Origin: Rubellimicrobium sp.
GTDB taxonomy: Bacteria; Pseudomonadota; Alphaproteobacteria; Rhodobacterales; Rhodobacteraceae
Direction of reading: 5' to 3'
Length of the DNA stretch: 47,371 bases
Assembly: GCA_020852925.1 (NCBI GenBank)
Contig: JADYZU010000001.1
Coordinates: 1-47,371, forward strand
Shown: positions 15,051 to 23,398 of the stretch, piece after piece
Layout: each line of letters begins with the position of its first letter
How positions within the stretch are numbered: the first letter of the stretch is position 1
Translations under genes and position numbers: made by a program
The notes under the pieces: generated by a model
Databases searched by the model: none
What the model saw: the letters and a program-made list of their open reading frames with translations, nothing else
Told to the model about the DNA's origin: nothing

Positions 15051-16826
15051 ATGCAGGACCGCTCGCCCCGGCGCCGATTCCGCTCGGCCGACTGGTTCGA
15101 CAACGAGGACCGCATCGACATGACCGCGCTCTATCTCGAGCGCTTCATGAACTACGGCATGACCCCCGAGGAACTGCGTTCCGGCCGCCCGATCATCGGC
15201 ATCGCCCAGACCGGATCCGACCTGAATCCCTGCAACCGCATCCATGTCGATCTGGTGACGCGCGTGCGCGACGGCATCCGCGACGCCGGCGGCGTCCCGA
15301 TCGAGTTTCCGGTCCATCCCACCTTCGAGAACTGCAAGCGCCCGACTGCCGCGCTCGACCGCAACCTGGCCTATCTGGGGCTGGTCGAACTGCTTCACGG
15401 CTATCCGATCGACGCGGTGGTTCTCATGACCGGCTGCGACAAGTCCACGCCGGCCTGCCTCATGGCGGCGGCGACGGTGGACATTCCGGCCATCGTCCTC
15501 TCCGGGGGACCGATGCTCGATGGCTGGCACGAGGGGAAACCGGCCGGCTCGGGCATGACCATCTGGCACGCGCGCACGGCGCTGGCCGCGGGCGAGATCG
15601 ACGGCGACGAATTCCTGCGCCGCGCCGCCGATTCGGCGCCGTCGCTCGGGCATTGCAACACGATGGGCACCGCGCTCACCATGAATTCGCTGGCCGAAGT
15701 CCTTGGCATGTCGCTGCCGGGCTGCGCCGCGATCCCGGCGCCCTACCGCGAACGCGGGCAGATGGCGTTCCGCACCGGGCGGCGCATCGTCGAGATGGCG
15801 CATGAGGATCTGAAGCCCTCGGACATCCTCACGCCGGCGGCGGTGCGCAATGCCATCGTCGCCTGTTCCGCGCTGGGCGGATCCACCAATGCCCAGCCGC
15901 ACATCGCCGCCATCGCCGCCCATGCCGGGGTGCCCTTCGATCCGATGGACTGGCAGACCCATGGCCATGACGTGCCGCTTCTGGCCAATGTCCAGCCGGC
16001 GGGCGCCTATCTGGGCGAACGGTTCCACCGCGCGGGCGGGGTGCCGGCGGTGCTGTGGGAATTGTGGCAGGCCGGGCGCATCGACGGCGCGGCCCTGACC
16101 GTGACCGGGCGGCCGCTGTCCGACGGGCTGCGCGAGACCACCGACCGCGCGGTGATCCGCCCCTTTGCCAGCCCCCTGATGGAGCGCGCGGGCTTTCTGG
16201 TGCTGCGCGGCAATCTCTTTGATTTCGCCATCATGAAATCCTCGGTGATTTCCGCCGAGTTCCGCGCGCGCTACCTTTCGCGCCCCGGATCGGAAGGCGT
16301 GTTCGAGGGCCGCGCCGTGGTCTTTGACGGATCGGACGACTATCACGCGCGCATCAACGACCCCGCGCTCGGCATCGACGCCGACACGATCCTTGTCATC
16401 CGCGGCGCCGGTCCGGTCGGCTGGCCCGGTTCGGCCGAAGTGGTGAACATGCAGCCGCCCGATCACCTGATCCGGCAGGGGATCACCAGCCTGCCCACGC
16501 TGGGCGACGGGCGGCAGTCGGGCACTTCGGACAGCCCCTCGATCCTGAACGCCAGCCCCGAGAGCGCGGCCGGCGGCGGGCTGTCCTGGCTGTGCACCGG
16601 GGACGTGATCCGCATCGACGTGAATCGCGGCACCTGCGATGCGCTGGTGTCCGAGGAGGAGATCGCCCGGCGCCGGGCCCTGGGCGCGCCGCCGGTTCCG
16701 CCCGACCATACCCCCTGGCAAAGGATCTATCGCGCCACCGTCGGCCAGCTTGACCGGGGCGGCGTGATCGAGGGGGCGGCGGATTTCCAGCGCGTGGCCG
16801 GCACCCCGCCGCGCCACAACCACTGA
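15051..16826 (+). CDS. xylD: IlvD/Edd-family sugar-acid dehydratase, probably D-xylonate dehydratase
   Basis: The 591-residue enzyme is in the iron-sulfur dehydratase family (IlvD/Edd). Cluster cysteines are Cys61 (DLNPCNR), Cys129 (TGCDKST, with Lys131 near the metal site) and Cys202 (GHCNTMGTA). From memory, the N-terminus (RRRFRSADWFDNEDRIDMTA), the body and the C-terminal PRHNH closely follow Caulobacter XylD, which converts D-xylonate to 2-keto-3-deoxy-xylonate. L-arabonate or related acids are alternative substrates. True dihydroxy-acid dehydratase of valine synthesis is less likely. AGGAGG precedes the ATG. No xylose dehydrogenase or lactonase gene is beside it, but a sugar ABC transporter lies 5 kb away. 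Confidence 0.8.
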   Translation: MQDRSPRRRFRSADWFDNEDRIDMTALYLERFMNYGMTPEELRSGRPIIGIAQTGSDLNPCNRIHVDLVTRVRDGIRDAGGVPIEFPVHPTFENCKRPTAALDRNLAYLGLVELLHGYPIDAVVLMTGCDKSTPACLMAAATVDIPAIVLSGGPMLDGWHEGKPAGSGMTIWHARTALAAGEIDGDEFLRRAADSAPSLGHCNTMGTALTMNSLAEVLGMSLPGCAAIPAPYRERGQMAFRTGRRIVEMAHEDLKPSDILTPAAVRNAIVACSALGGSTNAQPHIAAIAAHAGVPFDPMDWQTHGHDVPLLANVQPAGAYLGERFHRAGGVPAVLWELWQAGRIDGAALTVTGRPLSDGLRETTDRAVIRPFASPLMERAGFLVLRGNLFDFAIMKSSVISAEFRARYLSRPGSEGVFEGRAVVFDGSDDYHARINDPALGIDADTILVIRGAGPVGWPGSAEVVNMQPPDHLIRQGITSLPTLGDGRQSGTSDSPSILNASPESAAGGGLSWLCTGDVIRIDVNRGTCDALVSEEEIARRRALGAPPVPPDHTPWQRIYRATVGQLDRGGVIEGAADFQRVAGTPPRHNH

Positions 16827-16832
16827 GCCCGC

Positions 16833-17531
16833 TCAGCCCGGCCCGTCCCGGCCTCCATCCCCGTGCCCGGCACGGCCCCGAGCGCGCGGGCCAAGCGACT
16901 TGCCGGGCTCGTCCACGAAGAGTTGCGGCAGCACCCCGAGTTCGGCGATCCGGTCAAGGCGGAACTCGGCCAGGGAATCGCTGGTCTCGCACCAGACGGT
17001 GACGGTCCAGAGCCGCCCCCAGTAATCCAGGCTGAGCGGCCGCACCACGCGCGCCCCCGCGTCGTCATCGCCGCGCAGCCGCAGCTTCTGGCGGGCGCGG
17101 ATCGCGGTGCGGATCACCGGCATCAGCGCGAAGGCGCGCGCGCCGTCGGCGAAATGCGCCAGCGACCAGCCCCAGACCGCCGCCTCGCCGGGGCGATCCT
17201 CGGGCAGGAGCGCGTCGATTCGCGCCGACAGCCGCCCGGCCGCGGCGCGCAGCCCCTCGTCCCCGCCTTCGCCGACCACGGCAAGGCCCAGATGCAGCGC
17301 CTCGAGTTCCGCCATCGTCAGGTCGAGCGGCGGCAGCGTCACCGCGGCGCTGGCGGCATAGCCCTTGCCGCGCCGGCCCGCCAGCGGCACGCCCGCGCGC
17401 CGCAACCGGTCCATGTCACGATAGAGCGTGCGCACCGTCACGCCCAGCAGCGCCGCCAGATCCTCTGCCCGGTGGTTGCGTCCGTCGCGCAGGATCCCGA
17501 TCAGGCGGGCAAGGCGGTCATCGCGGTTCAT
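16833..17531 (-). CDS. YafY-type HTH/WYL transcriptional regulator
   Basis: The 232-residue protein has an N-terminal winged helix of the HTH_11/DeoR type (DRLARLIGILRDGRNHRAED, then LGVTVRTLYRDMDRLRRAG). A middle region contains LDLTMAELEALHLGL, and a WYL-like C-terminal domain shows SLDYWGRLWTVTVWCETS. Such proteins regulate nearby genes in response to unknown ligands. The start is ATG 17531. A TGACA-N6-TGTCA inverted repeat lies 23-38 bases upstream, probably its own operator. The gene converges on xylD (six bases apart) and is divergent from tatA. Target genes cannot be inferred with certainty. Confidence 0.85.
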   Translation of the reverse strand: MNRDDRLARLIGILRDGRNHRAEDLAALLGVTVRTLYRDMDRLRRAGVPLAGRRGKGYAASAAVTLPPLDLTMAELEALHLGLAVVGEGGDEGLRAAAGRLSARIDALLPEDRPGEAAVWGWSLAHFADGARAFALMPVIRTAIRARQKLRLRGDDDAGARVVRPLSLDYWGRLWTVTVWCETSDSLAEFRLDRIAELGVLPQLFVDEPGKSLGPRARGRAGHGDGGRDGPG

Positions 17532-17553
17532 CGGGCCCTCGGGATCATGCTCC

Positions 17554-17569
17554 TGACAGGAATATGTCA
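17554..17569. promoter_or_regulatory. Inverted repeat TGACA-N6-TGTCA, likely operator of the WYL regulator
   Basis: The perfect 5-bp arms at 17554-17558 and 17565-17569 lie immediately upstream of the regulator start. Operators of this TGACA/TGTCA form are typical for YafY-type regulators, as I recall. The site is 116 bases from tatA, so effect on tatA is less likely than autoregulation. Confidence 0.5.
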
Positions 17570-17684
17570 CGGCAGGACGCAACAGAAGGGGTGATCGCGC
17601 CCCGGCCCCCTTTTCTCCGGCACGCGTCTGGGCTTTTCTGGGGGCGACAGCGCGGCCGTGTGCCGCGGCACGAAAGGAGACGTC

Positions 17685-17897
17685 ATGCTCAACAACATCG
17701 GCCTGCCCGGCCTTCTGCTCATCGCCGTCGTCGTTCTGGTCCTGTTCGGGCGCGGCAAGATCTCGACCATGATGGGCGAGGTCGGCAAGGGCATCACCGC
17801 CTTCAAGCGCGGGGTCGAGGACGGCAAGAAGGAAATCGAGACCCAGGCCGACGTGGCCCGCGACGTGACGCCCGCCGAGGAACGCGATCGCGTCTGA
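17685..17897 (+). CDS. tatA: Sec-independent translocase subunit TatA
   Basis: The 70-residue protein has one N-terminal membrane helix (GLPGLLLIAVVVLVLFGRGK) ending in the FGRGK hinge, an amphipathic helix with GEVGKGITAFKRGVED, and a short charged tail. TatA multimers form the pore for folded proteins carrying twin-arginine signals. Start 17685 is chosen because AAAGGAGA lies eight bases upstream. tatB follows after 28 bases. Confidence 0.95.
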   Translation: MLNNIGLPGLLLIAVVVLVLFGRGKISTMMGEVGKGITAFKRGVEDGKKEIETQADVARDVTPAEERDRV

Positions 17898-17925
17898 GCG
17901 GTCCGGTACCAACGGGGAGCAGCCG

Positions 17926-18462
17926 ATGTTCGATCTGGGATGGGGTGAGCTTCTGCTCATCGGGGTGGTGGCCCTCATCGTGGTGGGGCCGAAGGATCTG
18001 CCCAACCTCTTTCGCGAGGTGGGCCGGTTCACCGGCAAGGCACGGTCGATGGCGCGCGACTTCACCCGCGCGATGAACGCCGCCGCCGACGAGGCGGGGG
18101 TGAAGGACATCGACCGCACCCTGCGCGCCGCGACCAACCCGATGCGTTCGGCCACGAACGCGCTGCGCGATGCGGCCGGGCTCAAGGACAGCGGCGGCAC
18201 GATCACGTCCAGGCCGGCCGCCAAGGCGACCGAGGCGGCAAAGCCCGCCACGCCCGCCGCCGAAGCCGCGCCTGCCGCCGCCGCCGAACCTGCGTCCGCA
18301 CCGGCGCCCGCAACTGCGCCCGAACCCGCGCCCGCGCCTGTGCCGGGCCCGGCCACCACCGCCCTTGCGCAAAAGCGCGCGGCCACCCGCGCCGCCGCCG
18401 CCGACCGCATCGCCGCCGCGTCCACCGGTCCGGCCACCCCCGGTCAGGAGTCCGACGCATGA
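17926..18462 (+). CDS. tatB: Sec-independent translocase subunit TatB
   Basis: The 178-residue protein begins MFDLGWGELLLIGVVALIVV followed by GPKDLPNLFREVGRF, the standard TatB N-terminal helix and amphipathic segment that receives twin-arginine precursors with TatC. The last 100 residues are a low-complexity alanine/proline tail, longer in repeats than functionally required. It overlaps tatC by four bases (ATGA). Confidence 0.95.
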   Translation: MFDLGWGELLLIGVVALIVVGPKDLPNLFREVGRFTGKARSMARDFTRAMNAAADEAGVKDIDRTLRAATNPMRSATNALRDAAGLKDSGGTITSRPAAKATEAAKPATPAAEAAPAAAAEPASAPAPATAPEPAPAPVPGPATTALAQKRAATRAAAADRIAAASTGPATPGQESDA

Positions 18463-19394
18463 GCAAGACCCCCGACCAGATCGACGATTCCTCGGCGCCG
18501 CTGATCGAGCATCTGACCGAACTGCGCACCCGCATCCTGTGGTCGCTTCTGGCCTATGTCATCGCGATCATCATCTGCTTCACGGTCTGGGAACCGATCT
18601 TCAACTTCCTGAAGGCGCCGCTGTGCACCGCCATGCTGAAGAACGGCGCGCCGAACTGCGATCTGCAATACATCGCGTTGCAGGAAGGCTTCTTCATGGC
18701 CTTCAACATCTCGCTGGCGGCGGGATTCGTCCTGGCCTTTCCGGTCATCGCCTACCAGATGTGGCGCTTCGTGGCGCCCGGCCTCTACCGGTCGGAAAAG
18801 AACGCCTTCCTTCCGTTCCTCATCGCCTCGCCCTTCATGTTCATCATGGGCGCGGCGGTGGCCTATTACATCGTCGTGCCGCTCGCGTTCAATTTCTTCC
18901 TGACCTTCCAGCAGGCCACCGGGGGCGAGGGCGCGGCGGCCACCGCCGCCGCCATCACCGCCGCCGGGACCGAGGGGGCGGCGGATGCGGCCGAAACCGT
19001 GGTGCGGGGCGGGGGCATCGTGTTTCACGGCTCGGCGCAGGCCTATCTCTCGCTCGCGATGAAGTTCATCCTCGCCTTCGGCATCTGCTTTCAGTTGCCG
19101 GTGCTGCTCACGCTCATGGGCAAGGCGGGGCTGGTGACTTCGGCCAGCCTGGCGAATGTGCGCAAATATGCGATCGTGGTCATCCTGATCGTCGCCGCCG
19201 TCGCCACCCCCCCGGACATGATGAGCCAGGTGATCCTGTTCACCGCGATCTATCCGCTTTATGAGATCTCGATCCTGCTGGTGCGGCGCATCGAGCGGCA
19301 GAAGGACGCCGAGGCCCGCGCCGAGGGCATCATCGGCGAGGACGAAAGCCTGTTCGATCAGGCCGACGCCGCCGACGAGTCCGGCAAGGCATGA
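18459..19394 (+). CDS. tatC: Sec-independent translocase subunit TatC
   Basis: The 311-residue membrane protein has six hydrophobic segments, the cytoplasmic LIEHLTELRTRILWSLLAYV start, and the conserved FVAPGLYRSEKNAFLPFL segment. It is the twin-arginine signal receptor. Compared with short TatC proteins it carries an alanine-rich insertion between FLTFQQATGG and SAQAYLSL, in a periplasmic loop, plus an acidic C-terminal tail. It overlaps tatB upstream and the DUF815 gene downstream by four bases each. Confidence 0.95.
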   Translation: MSKTPDQIDDSSAPLIEHLTELRTRILWSLLAYVIAIIICFTVWEPIFNFLKAPLCTAMLKNGAPNCDLQYIALQEGFFMAFNISLAAGFVLAFPVIAYQMWRFVAPGLYRSEKNAFLPFLIASPFMFIMGAAVAYYIVVPLAFNFFLTFQQATGGEGAAATAAAITAAGTEGAADAAETVVRGGGIVFHGSAQAYLSLAMKFILAFGICFQLPVLLTLMGKAGLVTSASLANVRKYAIVVILIVAAVATPPDMMSQVILFTAIYPLYEISILLVRRIERQKDAEARAEGIIGEDESLFDQADAADESGKA

Positions 19395-20227
19395 GCGCGG
19401 CTCTGCGGCGGATCGCCGAGGCGCTCGAACGGCTGGCGCCGCCACCGGCGCCGGCACCGGATCTGGCGGGCGCCGCCGCCTTTGTCTGGCATGCCGATCC
19501 GGACCGGCTGGTGCCGGTGGCACGGGTGGCGCGGGTGGATGTGGCGCTGCTGCTGGGCATCGACAGGGCGCGCGACACCCTTCTGGCCAATACCGCGCAG
19601 TTCGCCGCCGGCCATGCCGCGAACAACGCCCTGCTCTGGGGGGCGCGCGGCATGGGGAAATCCAGTCTTGTCAAGGCGGTGCACGGCGCAGTTCATGCGG
19701 ACCATCCCGATCTGAAACTGGTCGAGATCCTGCGCGAGGATCTGCCCTCGATCGGGCGCTGCCTTGCGATCCTCAAGGGGGCGAAGGGGCGTTTCATCCT
19801 GTTCTGCGACGATCTGTCGTTCAGCCATGACGACAGCCATTACAAGAGCTTGAAGGCCGTTCTTGATGGCGGGATCGAGGGGCGCCCGGCCAATGTCATC
19901 CTCTACGCCACCTCGAACCGCCGCCATCTGATGCCGCGCGACATGATCGAGAACGAACGCCAGACCGCCATCGCCCCCTCCGAGGCGGTGGAGGAGAAGG
20001 TCTCGCTCTCGGACCGGTTCGGGTTGTGGCTGGGGTTCCACCCCTGTTCGCAGGACGAATACCTGGCGATGATCCGCGGCTATTGCAGCGCCTGGGGGAT
20101 CGAGATCGACGAGGCCACGCTCTGGGCCGAGGCGATCGAGTGGCAGGCGACGCGCGGCGGCCGGTCGGGCCGGGTCGCCTGGCAGTATTTCACCGATCTG
20201 GCGGGGCGCCGGGGGATCGCGCTCTGA
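19391..20227 (+). CDS. DUF815-family AAA ATPase coupled to tatABC
   Basis: The 278-residue protein has Walker A GARGMGKS at 84-91, a Walker B-like FILFCDDLSF, a sensor/arginine segment ATSNRRHLMPRDM, and a C-terminal lid with WQATRGGRSGRVAWQ. This is the DUF815 (PF05673) type of AAA ATPase, whose role is not established. No membrane segment or signal is seen, so it should be cytosolic. Its start overlaps the tatC stop by four bases (ATGA), which points to co-expression with the Tat translocon, though a physical link is only inference. The gene ends 22 bases before the converging protease gene. Confidence 0.85.
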   Translation: MSAALRRIAEALERLAPPPAPAPDLAGAAAFVWHADPDRLVPVARVARVDVALLLGIDRARDTLLANTAQFAAGHAANNALLWGARGMGKSSLVKAVHGAVHADHPDLKLVEILREDLPSIGRCLAILKGAKGRFILFCDDLSFSHDDSHYKSLKAVLDGGIEGRPANVILYATSNRRHLMPRDMIENERQTAIAPSEAVEEKVSLSDRFGLWLGFHPCSQDEYLAMIRGYCSAWGIEIDEATLWAEAIEWQATRGGRSGRVAWQYFTDLAGRRGIAL

Positions 20228-20249
20228 CCCCCCCCCCGCGCCGGGCGGG

Positions 20250-22118
20250 TCAGAGCCAGATGAAATCGCTCGCCCCGATGTCGGCGGCGCTGACGCCCTC
20301 AAGATGGATGGTCAGGCTGCCCAGCGCGATGTCCACGCCGCCCGCCGCATCGCCGATCGTCAGTTGAGAGTAGCGGTTGGCGGCGCTGCCGCTCAGCCCG
20401 TCGATGGCGATGTGGTCGATGCCGTCCTGCCAGTCGGCGATCACGTCGCGCTCGGCGCCGGCGCCGTGTCTGGCAAAGACAAAGACATCGGCGCCAGCGC
20501 CACCGCGCAGCAGATCGTCGCCCCTGCCGCCGATGAGCCGGTCATCGCCCTTGCTGCCCCACAGCGTGTCGGCCCCCGCTTCGCCCCAGAGCCGGTCATT
20601 GCCGGTCCCCCCCCACAGCCGGTCGTTGCCGCCGTCGCCATGGAGCCGGTCGTGCCCCTTGTCGCCCCAGATCCGGTCCCTTCCGGTCCCGCCCGACAGG
20701 CGGTCATTGCCGCCAAGGCCGCTGATGCGGTCATGGCCGCCGCCGCCCCTGATGTTGTTGCCCACGCCATTGCCGGTGATCCGGTCGCTTCCGCTGCCGG
20801 AAACCGCGTTCTCGATCACGGAATAGGTGGCGATGGCCAGGTTGTTGTGACCGCCGTCCATGTCGGAAAACCGGCCGGGCCGCAGGTCGATGCGCTGGTC
20901 CGCGTCCGAGAACGACAGGTCGAGCATGTCGCGCCCGCCGGTATCGGAAATCGTCATGAGCATCGGCGTGCGGTAGTCGAGCAGGCCCGCAGGCGCGGCG
21001 CTTTCCCCGGCCAGCACCGCGAAAACCTGCCCCAGCACCCCGCCCACGTTGTTGTGCGCGCCCCAGACCGTATTGCCCTCATGGGCGCTGAGTTCGCCAT
21101 AGAGAAGCCTGATCGCCAGCAGATCGGCCATCATCGGCGTCACCGCATAGCCGTCGGTGCCGTCGAACCACAGGTTGTCGCCGGCCCCGAAGTAGGACAT
21201 GACCGAATACTGGTAGCAATCGGTGAGAAAGATGTTGTCGGTGCCGAAATCCGCGCTGCCGTTGTAGGGCCCGGCATGACCGAGGCCCAACACGTGGCCG
21301 ATCTCGTGCAGGTAGGTGCCAAGGGAATAGCTGTCGAATGTGGCGCCGTCCCAGACCAGCCAGTTCTTGTCGACATTGACACTGGCGGTGGCGATCTCGC
21401 CGGTCTGGGCGTCGCGGGTGTCATAGCCGGCAAAGGCGCCTTCGTCCTCGTCGTCGAGGGTGATCATCGCCGCGCCGGTCACCCTGGCAAAGGAGAGGCC
21501 GGTCATGCCCGACCACAGGTCGAAGGCCCAGTCGGCCAGCCGCTTGCCGGCGGCGTTCAGGCCGGTGACATTGTAGGTGATCGTGCCCTCGGCGAAATGC
21601 AGCGGCGCCGGTTCGCCCCAGTCCACCAGGGCGATGTAACCGGCCAGTTGCGCCGGCGTCGCCGCAGCCGGGGTGAGGGTGAGGACATAATCCCCGGTCT
21701 CGCCGAACCAGGCCGACACGTCGAGGTAATGGGTTCCGGTCATCGTCGCCGTGAACATGCCGGCTGGAAACCGCCCGGTGTTGTCGTCGAAATAGCCCAC
21801 GTTTACTTGGGCGGGATTGTAGATTTCCAGAAGCGGATCATCGATTCCGGAAATTTCGCCGCCGACGCCGCGCACCGTCACGCCATAGCTCACGCCCGCC
21901 ACCAGATTGACGCGAATCCTGTCGTGATCGCCGGTTGTCCCGATCGTGCCGGCAAAACTGTCGCCCACCGAAATTCGCGCAGTGGTCGAGAAACCACCTG
22001 AAACATCGCCCGATTCCTGCACGATCTGCTGACGCGGCGCGGCGGATCGGGGGGCGATATCCGTGATGCGCGCCTGATCCGGGGTGGCAAATGGATTGTC
22101 TTGCGGCAAAGCGGGCAT
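20250..22118 (-). CDS. Serralysin-like secreted zinc metalloprotease with RTX repeats
   Basis: The 622-residue protein has a pre-peptidase-like beta domain (about 45-148), a metzincin catalytic domain with HEIGHVLGLGH at 271-281 (zinc ligands His271, His275, His281) and Met-turn SVMSYF at 305-310. Calcium-binding nonapeptide repeats (GGxGxDxL type) run from about 447 to 545. A C-terminal domain ends in an acidic-hydrophobic stretch (GASDFIWL), typical of type I secretion substrates. No N-terminal signal peptide is seen. Start 22118 is preferred over 22130 because GGAGG lies eight bases upstream. No ABC exporter, membrane fusion protein or inhibitor gene is nearby. Confidence 0.92.
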   Translation of the reverse strand: MPALPQDNPFATPDQARITDIAPRSAAPRQQIVQESGDVSGGFSTTARISVGDSFAGTIGTTGDHDRIRVNLVAGVSYGVTVRGVGGEISGIDDPLLEIYNPAQVNVGYFDDNTGRFPAGMFTATMTGTHYLDVSAWFGETGDYVLTLTPAAATPAQLAGYIALVDWGEPAPLHFAEGTITYNVTGLNAAGKRLADWAFDLWSGMTGLSFARVTGAAMITLDDEDEGAFAGYDTRDAQTGEIATASVNVDKNWLVWDGATFDSYSLGTYLHEIGHVLGLGHAGPYNGSADFGTDNIFLTDCYQYSVMSYFGAGDNLWFDGTDGYAVTPMMADLLAIRLLYGELSAHEGNTVWGAHNNVGGVLGQVFAVLAGESAAPAGLLDYRTPMLMTISDTGGRDMLDLSFSDADQRIDLRPGRFSDMDGGHNNLAIATYSVIENAVSGSGSDRITGNGVGNNIRGGGGHDRISGLGGNDRLSGGTGRDRIWGDKGHDRLHGDGGNDRLWGGTGNDRLWGEAGADTLWGSKGDDRLIGGRGDDLLRGGAGADVFVFARHGAGAERDVIADWQDGIDHIAIDGLSGSAANRYSQLTIGDAAGGVDIALGSLTIHLEGVSAADIGASDFIWL

Positions 22119-22219
22119 CTCACCCTCCATGACCCGATTGGAAATGGCGTGATGAAAGCACGGGACCGCAAACCGGGCAACGGCGAATTCCCCGCCCGGA
22201 TCGCCGGACGGGGAAGGGG

Positions 22220-23398
22220 TCACTTGTTCTTGTTGTAGACGTCGAACACCACCGCGGCGAGGAGGACGAAACCCTTGATCATCTGCTGATAGTCGATGCC
22301 CACGCCCAGGATCGACATGCCCATGTTCATCACGCCCATGATGAGCGCGCCGATCACCACGCCCACGATCCGCCCCGAACCCCCGGTCATCGAGGCGCCG
22401 CCGATGAAGACCGAAGCGATCGCGTCAAGCTCGAACCCGAGGCCGGCCTTGGGGGTCGCGGAATTGAGGCGCGCCGTCACCATCATGCCCGCCAGCGCCG
22501 CCAGCACCCCCATGTTCACGAAGCAGAAGAACACGAGCCGGCTGGTGTTGATCCCCGACAGGCGCGCGGCCTTCTCGTTGCCGCCCACCGCGTAGATGCG
22601 CCGCCCCTGCACCGTGTTCTCGGTGAAGAAGGCATAGAGCACGGTCAGCACCGTCAGCACCACCAGCACGTTCGGCAGCCCCCGGAACGAGGCCAGCTGG
22701 AACCCGACAAAGCCGGTCGCCGCCGCGATCACCAGGGTGCGGCCCCAGAACATGCCGGTCGGTTCCTGATCGAGGCCGAATTCCGCATCGCGCGCCCGCG
22801 CCCGCAGCCCCAGCCAGATCTGCACCCCGATCGCCACCGCGACGATCACCAGCGTGAGTCCGTGCGGATCGCTCAGCCCGGTCAGGTCGGGGATGAAGCC
22901 CGAGGACATCGCCTGGAACTCGCGCGGGAAGGGGCCGATGTTCTGCCCGCCCAGAAGCAGCATGGTCGCGCCGCGGAACACCATCATCCCCGCCAGCGTG
23001 ACGATGAACGAAGGGATGCGCCAGAACGCCACCCAATAGCCCTGCGCCGCCCCGATCAGCCCGCCCGCCAGCAGCGTGAGCGGGATCACCAGCGCCACCG
23101 GCAGCTTCAGCTCGACCGTGAGCCAGGCCGCCACCGCGCCGGTGAAGGCCGCGACCGATCCCACCGACAGGTCGATATGCCCCGCGACGATGATCAGGAG
23201 CATCCCCAGCGCCAGGATGATCACATGCCCGTTCTGGAGGAAGATGTTGGTGATGTTCTGCGCCTGAAGGAACAGCGGCTTGCCCTGCATCCCCACCAGG
23301 ACCGAGAACAGCACCACGATGGCGACCAGCGCAAGCAGCATCCCGTTCTCGCGCAGATGCCCGCCCAGGGCGCTGCCGTTCGACTTGCCTTCCGCCAT
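22220..23398 (-). CDS. gguB: Multiple-monosaccharide ABC transporter permease
   Basis: The 392-residue inner membrane protein is a BPD_transp_2-type permease (RbsC/XylH family). It has many hydrophobic segments, a conserved LGMLLIIVAGHIDLSVGSVAA stretch (shown from its first 15 residues on: VAGHIDLSVGS), an AVGGNEKAARLSGI cytoplasmic coupling loop, and a TGGSGRIVGVVIGALIMGV region. It lacks a signal peptide. Its start codon shares one base with the stop of the ATPase gene, so the two are coupled. With GguA and ChvE it should import galactose, xylose, arabinose or glucose. It is the last gene of the chvE-gguA-gguB operon. Confidence 0.9.
   Translation of the reverse strand: MAEGKSNGSALGGHLRENGMLLALVAIVVLFSVLVGMQGKPLFLQAQNITNIFLQNGHVIILALGMLLIIVAGHIDLSVGSVAAFTGAVAAWLTVELKLPVALVIPLTLLAGGLIGAAQGYWVAFWRIPSFIVTLAGMMVFRGATMLLLGGQNIGPFPREFQAMSSGFIPDLTGLSDPHGLTLVIVAVAIGVQIWLGLRARARDAEFGLDQEPTGMFWGRTLVIAAATGFVGFQLASFRGLPNVLVVLTVLTVLYAFFTENTVQGRRIYAVGGNEKAARLSGINTSRLVFFCFVNMGVLAALAGMMVTARLNSATPKAGLGFELDAIASVFIGGASMTGGSGRIVGVVIGALIMGVMNMGMSILGVGIDYQQMIKGFVLLAAVVFDVYNKNK

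Noticed and set aside
15051-16826. Annotation as IlvD, dihydroxy-acid dehydratase of branched-chain amino acid synthesis
   Set aside because: The N-terminal and C-terminal sequences match sugar-acid dehydratases such as XylD much better than true IlvD. Substrate assignment remains tentative.
20450-20810. Regularly spaced short DNA repeats resembling a CRISPR array
   Set aside because: They are in frame with, and fully explained by, the RTX nonapeptide repeats of the serralysin-like gene. There are no unique spacers between identical repeats.
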